DNA from: DASPXK01 sp035637315
GTDB lineage: Bacteria > Chloroflexota > UBA6077 > JACCZL01
DNA length: 23,690 nucleotides
Direction: 5' to 3'
NCBI GenBank assembly: GCA_035637315.1
Contig: DASPXK010000089.1
Location: 1 to 23,690, forward strand
The position numbers and the translations under genes are program-made. Shown here one piece after another: positions 1-6,528 of the stretch. How positions within the stretch are numbered: the stretch's first letter is position 1; every line of letters begins with the position of its first letter. Below the pieces are notes generated by a model that was not told the origin of the DNA, made no database searches, and was given only the letters and a program-made list of their open reading frames with translations.

Positions 1-1
1 C

Positions 2-271
2 ACGGACCACCCGCTGGTGCGCACAACGCGGGCCGCTATTGCCGACGCGCTGGGAGCGGAGCCCCGGGTCCGGGGTGCAACCTACTATACCGACGGTGGA
101 GTCTGGGTTGAGGCCGGTATCCCGATTGTGATCTTCGGCCCGGGTGACGATCGCCTCGCCCACCAGCCAAACGAGGGCGTCGAGGTGGGCCAGGTCGTCC
201 AGGCGGTACGTGGCTACATCGCGATCGCCGAGCGACTCCTCGGTCTGGGAGGTAGAGATGACCAAGCGTGA
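2..271 (+). CDS. M20 family metallopeptidase / deacylase, C-terminal end (partial)
   Basis: Only the last 89 residues are inside the window; the gene begins upstream. The visible part matches the C-terminal end of the ArgE/DapE/CPG2 amidohydrolase family: a TDGG segment followed by GIPIVIFGPGD and then AHQPNEGVEV, the place where the family carries the last metal-ligand histidine (AH-x-P-[ND]-E). These enzymes are cytosolic dinuclear zinc hydrolases that remove acyl groups or cleave short peptides; the substrate cannot be told from this fragment. The stop (269-271) overlaps the start of the next gene by 14 nt, so the two are probably translated together. Confidence 0.85.
   Translation, partial: TDHPLVRTTRAAIADALGAEPRVRGATYYTDGGVWVEAGIPIVIFGPGDDRLAHQPNEGVEVGQVVQAVRGYIAIAERLLGLGGRDDQA
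247..253 (+). promoter_or_regulatory. Shine-Dalgarno site GGGAGGT for the URO-D family gene
   Basis: GGGAGGT ends four bases before the ATG at 258. It decides the start: longer in-frame extensions reach back to 144 inside the peptidase gene but lack a comparable ribosome site, and family similarity begins at MTKRERVMAALKG. Confidence 0.75.
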
Positions 272-1259
272 GCGGGTGATGGCGGCGTTGAAGGGCGAGG
301 TGGTAGACACCGTTCCGGTAGGGTTCTGGGCGCACAACTACGCCAAGGAGAACTCGGCCGCCGACCTGGCCGACGAGAGCCTCCGATTGGCACGCGAATA
401 CGACTGGGATTTCCTCAAGCCCCAGTGCCGCGCACAGTGCTTCGCCGAGGGCTGGGGCAACAAGTACCGTCCCTCGGGCGAGCGCGCCACCCGGCCCACG
501 CCGGTCAGCCACGTCGTGGAGACCCTGGACGACTTCGGAGAACTTGCGCCGATCGACCCCACCCAGGGGTCGCTCGGAGAGCAGATCGAGGCCTTGCGGC
601 TCATCCGGGCCGGCGTCGGACCCGACAGGCCGATCATCTGGACGGTCTTCAATCCGTTGATGATCTGTCGGTACCTCGCCAGAGGAGACGCCGACATGAT
701 GCTCGACGCGCTCCGCGAGCGGCCGACGGCACTCCACCACGCCCTCGGCGTGATCGCCCAGGTGATGGCTGAGTACGGGCGCGCCGCGATCGCTAACGGC
801 GCCGACGGCCTCTTCTACGCCACTAACGTCGCCACCGAGGGCCTGGTCAACGCCAACGAGTACGCCGAATTCGGCCGACCGTACGATCTGACTATCCTGG
901 AGGCTGTCAGCCAGGCGCCCTTCAACCTGATGCACATTTGCGGCGACGCCATCCACTTCGAGCAGTTCGCCGACTATCCCGTGCAGGCTTTCAACTGGGC
1001 GATTGGCCCGCGCAACCCGAGCCTCTCCAAGATGGAGCGCCTGACTGGCAGGGCGGTGGTCGGGGGCGTCAGCATCAAGCCGCGCGATCTCGAGATGAGC
1101 CCGGAAGAGGTCGCGGCCGAAGTGCGGGCCGCCATCTCCGAGACAGCTGGCCGCCATCTGCTGGTCGGGCCCGGTTGCTCCAGCTCGCCCGAGACCCCGC
1201 CCGCCAACTTTCACGCCGCCCGCAAGGCCGCTCGCGAGTCGAAGGGCGGCGCCGCCTAG
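258..1259 (+). CDS. uroporphyrinogen decarboxylase (URO-D) family protein, MtaA/CmuA methyltransferase-like
   Basis: 333 residues. The N-terminus MTKRERVMAALKGE and the repeated beta/alpha pattern are typical of the URO-D superfamily TIM barrel. True HemE decarboxylates uroporphyrinogen III, but this protein carries H226-x-C228 (in MHICGD) and C307 (in GPGCS). These occupy the place of the His-x-Cys...Cys zinc ligands of corrinoid methyltransferases such as MtaA, MtbA and CmuA. Inference: it is more likely to move a methyl group to or from a corrinoid or thiol than to make haem. No corrinoid protein gene is adjacent. It overlaps the M20 peptidase by 14 nt, which suggests one transcript and a shared catabolic role. 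The family call is firm; the reaction is not. Confidence 0.85.
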   Translation: MTKRERVMAALKGEVVDTVPVGFWAHNYAKENSAADLADESLRLAREYDWDFLKPQCRAQCFAEGWGNKYRPSGERATRPTPVSHVVETLDDFGELAPIDPTQGSLGEQIEALRLIRAGVGPDRPIIWTVFNPLMICRYLARGDADMMLDALRERPTALHHALGVIAQVMAEYGRAAIANGADGLFYATNVATEGLVNANEYAEFGRPYDLTILEAVSQAPFNLMHICGDAIHFEQFADYPVQAFNWAIGPRNPSLSKMERLTGRAVVGGVSIKPRDLEMSPEEVAAEVRAAISETAGRHLLVGPGCSSSPETPPANFHAARKAARESKGGAA

Positions 1260-1265
1260 ATCTGG

Positions 1266-1364
1266 CTAGTAGCCGACGCCGCTGCCCTTTCCGCCGCACT
1301 CGGCAACCAGAGCCAGCGCGAGCGGCAGCAGCCTGAGTGCCAAGAAGCGGACCTTGTTGAGCAT
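1266..1364 (-). CDS. candidate 32-residue hydrophobic small protein
   Basis: A short ORF on the minus strand, convergent with the URO-D gene and ending 6 bp from its stop. It has an ATG at 1364, a TAG at 1266-1268, and a strong ribosome site GGGGAGGG (1370-1377) five bases upstream. A CATAAT -10-like box (1386-1391) would give a leader of about 15 nt. The peptide starts with a basic segment (MLNKVRF), then a Leu/Ala-rich hydrophobic stretch of about 16 residues with one proline, then ECGGKGSGVGY. It could be a small membrane peptide or a degenerate signal peptide; the Cys lacks a good lipobox because Glu precedes it. I recognise no family. Spacing and composition support a real gene, but it is short. 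Confidence 0.45.
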   Translation of the reverse strand: MLNKVRFLALRLLPLALALVAECGGKGSGVGY

Positions 1365-1385
1365 GTGCACCCTCCCCTTGACCAC

Positions 1386-1391
1386 ATTATG
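1386..1391 (-). promoter_or_regulatory. possible -10 element (CATAAT) for the small peptide gene
   Basis: Reads CATAAT on the minus strand, five of six matches to TATAAT, 22 bp upstream of the ATG at 1364. No convincing -35 lies 16-18 bp further upstream, so this is tentative. Confidence 0.3.
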
Positions 1392-1432
1392 AACCAGACG
1401 CCCGGTGTATCCACAGCAGGACCCAGTGGCCC

Positions 1433-1488
1433 GTAGCGCGGGGGCTTGTCCCCCGCCCAACAGAGCGGGGGACAAGCCCCCGCGCTAC
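1433..1488. repeat. 24-bp perfect inverted repeat (REP/MITE-like palindrome)
   Basis: Arms 1433-1456 and 1465-1488 are exact reverse complements separated by 8 bases. Each arm contains a second near-palindrome (GGGGGCTTGTCCCCC), so the element can fold as one long hairpin or as a cruciform with two lobes. No coding potential is evident inside. Its position between genes, and the similar palindromes at 6412-6476 and 19169-19232, suggest a dispersed non-autonomous repeat rather than an ordinary terminator; there is no T-run after it. Confidence 0.85.
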
Positions 1489-1501
1489 GAGACTACGAGG
1501 C

Positions 1502-1532
1502 TTGACACGGTCAGACGGGCGGCGCATCCTAT
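1502..1532 (+). promoter_or_regulatory. possible promoter of the 1564 dehydrogenase gene
   Basis: A perfect -35 hexamer TTGACA lies at 1502-1507, just outside the right arm of the palindrome. The -10 region is weak: CATCCT at 1525-1530 or TCCTAT at 1527-1532. A transcript starting here would reach the gene with a leader of about 25 nt. Confidence 0.3.
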
Positions 1533-1563
1533 GCCCATCGTCTGCCCTGGAGGTTGACTCGAG

Positions 1564-2559
1564 ATGCCGTTTAGTGTGGCGGCCACAAATCCGCGGCCAA
1601 ACAGCGATTTTCGGTACGAGCGAGAGGCTCTCGACCCAATCGGGGCCGACATCGTTCCAGTCTACGCCGAGGACGAGCAACAGTATCTCGACGGCATCCG
1701 CGATACGGATGCGGTCATGGCAGGACTACGCGTGAGCTTGACGGGGAAAGTGATTCGTGGGCTATCTCGCTGCAAAGTGATCGCGGCTGGCGGCATCGGC
1801 GTGGACAAGATCGACGTGGAGGCGGCCACCGAGGCCGGCATACCAGTCACCAACGTGCCCGACGTCTTCACCGAGGAGGTCGCCGACCAGGCCTTCACCC
1901 TGCTCCTGGCGGTCAACCGCAAGCTGCTCTACTGCCACCAGATGGCGACTAGTGGGCGTTGGGGCGATGCCTCTCGGGGCTTCGGCTCGATGCCCAAGAT
2001 CTACGGCAGCACGCTCGGTCTGATCGCCTTCGGCAATATCGCTCGCGCCGTCGCCCGCCGCGCCAAGGGGTTCGGCATGCGGGTGTTGGCGTACGATCCG
2101 TTCGTGTCGCCTGAGGTGATGGCCGAGCACGGGGTGGAATCCCGTTCACTCGAGGACCTGCTGCCTGAGGCGGACTTCGTCTCGGCCCACGCGCCCCACA
2201 CCACAGGGACCCATCACCTGATGGGCGAGGGCCAGTTCGGGCTGATGAAGCGCTCGGCCAGCTTCGTCAACACGGGTCGAGGCAAGGTCGTCGACGAGCC
2301 GGCCCTGATCAGCGCGCTCGAGCGGGGGACGATCGCCGGCGCCGGCCTCGACGTGCTGGAGGAGGAGCCGCCCGACCCCAACAACCCGCTTCTCGAGATG
2401 TCGAACGTCGTCATTACTCCCCATATGGCCTCCTACTCTAACGAGGCGACCGTCGCGCGCCGCCGTCGGGTCGGACAGGAGATCGCGGCCGTCTTGAGCG
2501 GCAAACGTCCTCGCAACGTCGTAAACCCGGCCGTCCTGGAACGACTCGCGCTGGCCTAA
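1564..2559 (+). CDS. D-isomer specific 2-hydroxyacid dehydrogenase (CtBP/phosphoglycerate dehydrogenase-like)
   Basis: 331 residues, the usual length. It would interconvert a D-2-hydroxyacid and a 2-oxoacid with NAD(P) in the cytosol. The catalytic triad lies where it does in SerA-type enzymes: R239 in NTGRGK, E268 in LEEEPP and H287 in ITPHMAS. The Rossmann segment is LGLIAFGNIARAVA, so the usual G-x-G-x-x-G reads A155-F-G157-N-I-A160. The third-position Ala is common in CtBP-like members; the first is less so. The start is supported by GGAGG at 1549-1553, 10 bases before the ATG. It follows a palindrome and stands alone, with a promoter of the next unit 68 bp downstream. The substrate cannot be read from sequence. 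Confidence 0.9.
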   Translation: MPFSVAATNPRPNSDFRYEREALDPIGADIVPVYAEDEQQYLDGIRDTDAVMAGLRVSLTGKVIRGLSRCKVIAAGGIGVDKIDVEAATEAGIPVTNVPDVFTEEVADQAFTLLLAVNRKLLYCHQMATSGRWGDASRGFGSMPKIYGSTLGLIAFGNIARAVARRAKGFGMRVLAYDPFVSPEVMAEHGVESRSLEDLLPEADFVSAHAPHTTGTHHLMGEGQFGLMKRSASFVNTGRGKVVDEPALISALERGTIAGAGLDVLEEEPPDPNNPLLEMSNVVITPHMASYSNEATVARRRRVGQEIAAVLSGKRPRNVVNPAVLERLALA

Positions 2560-2626
2560 CCTGCAAGGCCACACGGCGTCGCTCTCGGTGCGATGGGCGC
2601 ACACGTTGCCACCATACAGCTTTGTC

Positions 2627-2655
2627 TTGACACCCAGGTATGCTCGACGGATAAT
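2627..2655 (+). promoter_or_regulatory. sigma70-type promoter of the CUT1 importer operon
   Basis: TTGACA at 2627-2632, a 17-bp spacer, then GATAAT at 2650-2655: 11 of 12 consensus matches at ideal spacing. This is the best promoter in the window. Transcription from about 2662 gives a leader of about 110 nt before the ATG at 2771. The leader has a small CCACC/GGTGG hairpin (about 2727-2743) and a strong ribosome site (GGGGGAGG, 2755-2762). No known riboswitch was recognised in it. Confidence 0.7.
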
Positions 2656-2770
2656 GCCGCCAAGCGCTCTGCTTTTGGCGCCGTCTCGGCAGGTACTATC
2701 GGATGGCCATCTTCCGTCTTGCCGTCCACCTGAGGCGGGTGGCCCATGCCGATTGGGGGAGGATCTTCGC

Positions 2771-4333
2771 ATGAGCGACCTGGACCGTGGCCTTGTCTCC
2801 TTTCCGATGGCCAGTCGTCGGCTGAGCCGCCGGACCGTTCTGCGCTTTGGCCTCATCGCCGCCGCCATTCCGCTCGCGGCCGCCTGTGGCCAAGCGGCCG
2901 CCCCGGCTCCAACAGCCGCGCCGGCCAAGCCTGCCGAGGCGCCAAAGCCGGCCGAGGCGCCCAAGCCAGCCGCACCGGTCGCCCAACCGGGTGCCACCGC
3001 GGCGCCTGCGGCTCAGGCGCCAGCCGTGCCAAAGGCGAAGATCAGCGGTAAGCTGACCTTCGTCCAGTCTCGCGACTTCCACCCCGACCACAACACCTTT
3101 ATCGAGCAGAAGGTCCGCGAGTTCGCCGAGAAGCAAGGCTACCCACTCGACCATTCTTACATCGAGGCGTACGCTGGGGCCGGCAACGTCGTCCAGAAGC
3201 TGACCGCTGCGGTGCAGGCAGGCGACGCGCCGGACCTCATCACCCACACCCTGCGGCCCGCCGAGCTGAAGTTCCTGGAGATCATCGAGGACGTCGACAG
3301 CCTGCACAAGGACATCATCAAGGAGCAGGGTAAGGTGATCCCCGCCGCCGAGAAGCGAGGCCTGCTGGACGGCAAGTGGTGGACGGTCCCCCATTTCAGC
3401 CGGGCCGGCGGGTACTGGGCGCGCGAGACCGCGTTCAGGGAAGGCGGCATTGACTACAAGAAGGACCTGGGCGACTATGGTGCGTGCCGCGAAGCCTGCC
3501 TGAAAGCTTCCAAGCCGGAGAAGGAGCTCTGGGGCTGGGGCCTGACCGCGAATCGATCCGGCGACGGGGAAACGATGGTCCGCGACATCGTCATGATGTG
3601 GGGCGGCCAGCTCACCGACGAAAGCGGCCAGGTAGTCGTGCTCAACAAGGACCCGTTTCGAGCGTACGCGATCGCCGGCCTGGAATTCCTCAAAGAGACC
3701 TACACGGATCCGAAATGGGCCACGATGCTGCCTCCCGGCGTCAACGCCTGGACCGATCCGAGCAACAACGAGGCCTACCTGGCCGGCAAGATCTTCTTCA
3801 CCTCGAACGCGGGCACCATGTTCGCCAAGGCGGTGGTCGACAAGAACCCGGTCGCCGAGGACACCTGGCTCATTCCAACACCGAAGGGGCTTGGGGCAGG
3901 TGGCCGCTCGATCATGGGGGCCGCTGACACGATGAACTGGTTCATCATGAAGGGCTCGAAGAACCGCGAGGCGGCTGAGCAGTTGATCAAGTTCATCGTT
4001 TCGCCCGACGTGATGCGCGAGACGTTCAAGATCAGCACGGGGTACGTGTACCCAGCTCATGAGTGGGGCTGGGACGAGAAAGTCATCACAGAAGATAAAT
4101 TCGGCCAGCACGTGACCGACATCTGGAAAAGGAAGGCCTTCGACCCGAGCGGCTACACCGCGGGCGAGTGGCCTGGCCCGCCCACACCCTGGACGACGGC
4201 ACTGGAGAACTCCAACTTCTGGACCGACATGTTCGGCGAGGTGCTCGGCGGGAAGTCGGTCCCAGACGCGCTCAAGTCGGCCCACGATCGGGCCGTACGC
4301 GTCTTCAAGGAGTTCGGCGCGAAGGGAGAATAA
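2771..4333 (+). CDS. extracellular solute-binding lipoprotein of a CUT1-type ABC importer
   Basis: 520 residues. It would capture a sugar-like, polyol-like or related ligand outside the membrane and deliver it to the permease encoded next. Residues 15-40 form a signal peptide with a twin-arginine motif (S19-R20-R21-T-V-L) and a lipid-attachment site at C39 (AAACG). Residues 40-90 are an Ala/Pro/Lys linker with PAEAPKP repeats that would hold the domain away from the membrane. From about residue 91 a family 1 binding-protein domain follows, with FVQSRDF, a QAGDAPDL segment and a Trp-rich C-terminus. The start is chosen at 2771 because of the GGGGGAGG ribosome site and the signal peptide; an open frame runs back to 2588 without a ribosome site. 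The stop is followed at once by a heptad repeat tract, then the permease gene. Confidence 0.9.
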   Translation: MSDLDRGLVSFPMASRRLSRRTVLRFGLIAAAIPLAAACGQAAAPAPTAAPAKPAEAPKPAEAPKPAAPVAQPGATAAPAAQAPAVPKAKISGKLTFVQSRDFHPDHNTFIEQKVREFAEKQGYPLDHSYIEAYAGAGNVVQKLTAAVQAGDAPDLITHTLRPAELKFLEIIEDVDSLHKDIIKEQGKVIPAAEKRGLLDGKWWTVPHFSRAGGYWARETAFREGGIDYKKDLGDYGACREACLKASKPEKELWGWGLTANRSGDGETMVRDIVMMWGGQLTDESGQVVVLNKDPFRAYAIAGLEFLKETYTDPKWATMLPPGVNAWTDPSNNEAYLAGKIFFTSNAGTMFAKAVVDKNPVAEDTWLIPTPKGLGAGGRSIMGAADTMNWFIMKGSKNREAAEQLIKFIVSPDVMRETFKISTGYVYPAHEWGWDEKVITEDKFGQHVTDIWKRKAFDPSGYTAGEWPGPPTPWTTALENSNFWTDMFGEVLGGKSVPDALKSAHDRAVRVFKEFGAKGE

Positions 4334-4334
4334 A

Positions 4335-4406
4335 CGAAGCTGTCAGCTCTCAGCTACCAGCCATCAACGGACTTCCGACAGCTGATGGCTGACTGCTGAC
4401 TGCTCG
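4335..4406. repeat. heptad repeat tract A (GCTGAYN-type)
   Basis: Degenerate 7-base units read AGCTGTC, AGCTCTC, AGCTACC, AGCCATC and, after a centre, GCTGATG GCTGACT GCTGACT GCTCG. Nine bases (4358-4366) pair perfectly with 4383-4391, so the RNA can form a hairpin. The tract starts one base after a stop codon and ends 4 bp before the permease ribosome site. It belongs to the same family as tract F (20223-20294). Confidence 0.8.
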
Positions 4407-4419
4407 ACCCGGAGGTAGC

Positions 4420-6381
4420 GTGGCGACTCCCACTGCCCGACCCATTCTCGCTGCGCCAGTCGCGTCGCGGGCCTGGTTCAAGGTGTCCCAGCGGGTCCTC
4501 GGGCGGGACTGGCCCACGGCCTGGCTCTTCGTGGGCCCGATGGTGCTGCTGCTCTTTGGGCTGATCGGCTACCCGTTCGTCCGAGCCGTTTGGCTCAGCC
4601 TGCACAATACGGTCGGGGTCCGAGTGGGTGCCTTCGTCGGCCTCCAGAATTACGCCAACCTGTGGGCCGACGACTTCTTCATCCGCGCGGTCGGGGTGAC
4701 GGTCACCTTCACCGCGTTCTCGGTCCTGTGCAAGTTCTGGCTTGCGCTCGTGGCAGCCCTGCTGCTCCACAACGTGCCACGCTGGGGCTCAGTCCTGGGC
4801 GGTCTGATCCTCCTCCCGTACATCATCCCAGAGGTCGTGCGGGCGCTCGCCTGGCGTGTCCTCCTGGATCCGCTCTTCGGCGCGCTCAACTACATCCTCG
4901 TCAACGTCCTGGGCGTGCTGAGCAAGGGCTTGCCCTGGCTGGGCGATCCGAGCACGGCCCTGCCGTCGGTCATCATGGTCAACGTGTGGGCCGGAACGCC
5001 CTTCTTCATCATCCTGCTCGTGGCCGGGCTCAAGGCCATCGATGGCGAGCTGTACGACGCCGCGGCCGTTGACGGGGCGAGTGCCTGGCGTCGCTTCCTG
5101 CACGTCACGCTGCCGGGCCTGCGTTACGTGATCATCGTCGCGACGCTGCTGTCGACGATCTTTACCTTCAACGGCTTCACGCTCGTCTATTTGCTGACTG
5201 GCGGGGGGCCCGGCGGCGCCACGCGCGTTTACCCGATCCTGGCCTACGAGTACGCCGTCCAGGCGCTGCGTTACAGCGCTGGCGTGGCGGTTGCCATGAC
5301 CGTCGCTCCCGTACTGTTCGTCCTGATCCTTTTCCTCGGCCGCTACATGATGCGGCGAGAGGACATTGCGCACAGCGCCGACGAGGCAGGCCTTGTCTGG
5401 CGGGCCGCGATGACCGTGTTGTGGCCGCTTCGGATCGTGGCTCGGGGGCTGGTCGCGGTCTTCTGGGCGATCAACGGCCTGACCGAGTCGATCATCGGGG
5501 CGGCGGCGAGCGTCGTCCGCTCGCCCGGGGCCGCGCCGTTCCTGCCGCACACGGCCAAGCGCGGGATCGGCGTGAGCCTGATGTACCTGCTGCTCGGCCT
5601 GATTATCCTTTTCGAGCTGTTGCCGTTCTATTTCATCTTCGTGACCTCCTTCAAGAGCAACCTCCAGATCCAGCAGATCCGAAGCATGTTCTGGCCGGAT
5701 CCGTGGACGCTGGACCACTTCCGCTATCTGTTCACACAGATCCCATTCACCAACTGGTATGCCAACACGGTCATGGTGACGGCGGTGAGTACGAGCATAT
5801 CGGTCTTCGTGGCCAGCCTGGGCGCTTATGCCTTGGTCCGGCTGCGGTGGCGCGGCTCAAACACGCTCGGCACGTCGGTCCTCATCGCCTACTTGATGCC
5901 GGGCGCCCTGATGTTCATCCCGATGTACGCGATCCTGGTCGGCCTCGGGCTTATCAACAAGCAGGCCGCGCTGATGGTGACGTACCCGAGCATCGTGCTG
6001 CCGTTCGCGACCTGGCTGATGATGGGCTACTACCGCTCGATCCCGGAAGAGCTGGAGGACGCGGCGCTGATCGACGGCTGCAACCGTTTTCAGGCGTTCT
6101 ATCGCGTGGTATTGCCGCTCACTCGGCCGGCCTTGCTCGCGGTTGCTCTCTTCGCCGTAACCCAGGCCTGGAACGAGTTCCTCTACGCCTACACCTTCCT
6201 GCGCAGCAGCGAGGTCTTCACCCTGCCCGTCGGCCTCGCCCAGCTCATCGTCGGCGACGTCCAGCCCTGGGGAGTCCTGATGGCCGCCTCGCTGCTGACC
6301 GGGCTGCCGGTCGTCATCATCTACATGCTCGGCCAGCGCTTCATGGTGGCCGGCCTCACCGCCGGCAGCGTCAAGGGCTAG
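4420..6381 (+). CDS. fused CUT1 ABC importer permease (MalF-like plus MalG-like halves in one chain)
   Basis: 653 residues, about twice the length of one permease subunit. Residues 35-310 form a MalF/UgpA-like half with about six membrane segments and an EAA loop (ELYDAAAVDGA..., 210-233, ending in LPG). Residues 385-653 form a MalG/UgpE-like half with its own EAA loop (EELEDAALIDG..., 543-566, ending in LPL) and the classic MalG tail TAGSVKG. The joint (about 315-380) has a further hydrophobic stretch, 330-365, that may be an extra membrane helix. Each EAA loop would dock one ATPase subunit, yet no ATPase gene lies nearby. The start is GTG with GGAGGT (4411-4416) three bases away, which is close. 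Separate genes are the family norm, so this is a real fusion unless an assembly error removed a stop. Confidence 0.9.
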   Translation: MATPTARPILAAPVASRAWFKVSQRVLGRDWPTAWLFVGPMVLLLFGLIGYPFVRAVWLSLHNTVGVRVGAFVGLQNYANLWADDFFIRAVGVTVTFTAFSVLCKFWLALVAALLLHNVPRWGSVLGGLILLPYIIPEVVRALAWRVLLDPLFGALNYILVNVLGVLSKGLPWLGDPSTALPSVIMVNVWAGTPFFIILLVAGLKAIDGELYDAAAVDGASAWRRFLHVTLPGLRYVIIVATLLSTIFTFNGFTLVYLLTGGGPGGATRVYPILAYEYAVQALRYSAGVAVAMTVAPVLFVLILFLGRYMMRREDIAHSADEAGLVWRAAMTVLWPLRIVARGLVAVFWAINGLTESIIGAAASVVRSPGAAPFLPHTAKRGIGVSLMYLLLGLIILFELLPFYFIFVTSFKSNLQIQQIRSMFWPDPWTLDHFRYLFTQIPFTNWYANTVMVTAVSTSISVFVASLGAYALVRLRWRGSNTLGTSVLIAYLMPGALMFIPMYAILVGLGLINKQAALMVTYPSIVLPFATWLMMGYYRSIPEELEDAALIDGCNRFQAFYRVVLPLTRPALLAVALFAVTQAWNEFLYAYTFLRSSEVFTLPVGLAQLIVGDVQPWGVLMAASLLTGLPVVIIYMLGQRFMVAGLTAGSVKG

Positions 6382-6411
6382 GCCGTCCAATTATGGAGAG
6401 CAGCCGGGAGC

Positions 6412-6476
6412 CGTAGGGGCGCACCCGCGCCTTCATCGCGTCCATTTGGGGGCGGACACGCGGGTCCGCCCCTACG
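6412..6476. repeat. inverted repeat between convergent genes
   Basis: Arms 6412-6429 and 6459-6476 are reverse complements with one mismatch. The arms carry the word CGTAGGGGCGCACCCGCG. An inner stem (GGGCGGAC with GTCCGCCC) makes an alternative fold. It lies between the permease (+) and the dehydrogenase (-) ends, where it could act as a two-way terminator, although no T-run follows on either strand. Confidence 0.75.
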
Positions 6477-6528
6477 AGCGCGCGGCCCCAGAGGCAACGC
6501 AAAGCGCATCCGCGCATACGCCCAACGC

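Noticed and set aside
36..1214. A 392-codon open frame on the minus strand
   Set aside because: It lies opposite the URO-D family and peptidase genes, has no family-like motifs and reflects GC-rich codon bias.
258..1259. Annotation as HemE of haem biosynthesis
   Set aside because: The His-x-Cys...Cys ligands and the non-haem neighbourhood favour a methyltransferase-like member.
1433..1488. Rifamycin-associated element or Rho-independent terminator
   Set aside because: The arm shares GGGGCTTG with the element as I recall it but is far from the phosphotransferase-like gene and differs in the centre; no T-run follows.
2662..2770. Riboswitch in the leader of the solute-binding protein gene
   Set aside because: Only short stems (five base pairs) are visible and no known aptamer core was recognised.
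2696..4285. A 529-codon minus-strand open frame
   Set aside because: It is antisense to the solute-binding protein, which has clear signal peptide, linker and domain; the antisense product is low-complexity and Arg/Gly-rich.
4335..4406. CRISPR array or tandem tRNA relic
   Set aside because: Units are seven bases and degenerate, with no spacers and no cloverleaf.
4789..5718. A 309-codon minus-strand frame in the permease gene
   Set aside because: The plus strand encodes a convincing membrane protein; the antisense product is charged and without motifs.
5421..6416. A 331-codon plus-strand frame overlapping the permease
   Set aside because: It is a shifted reading of the MalG-like half, Arg/Pro-rich, and loses the EAA loop.
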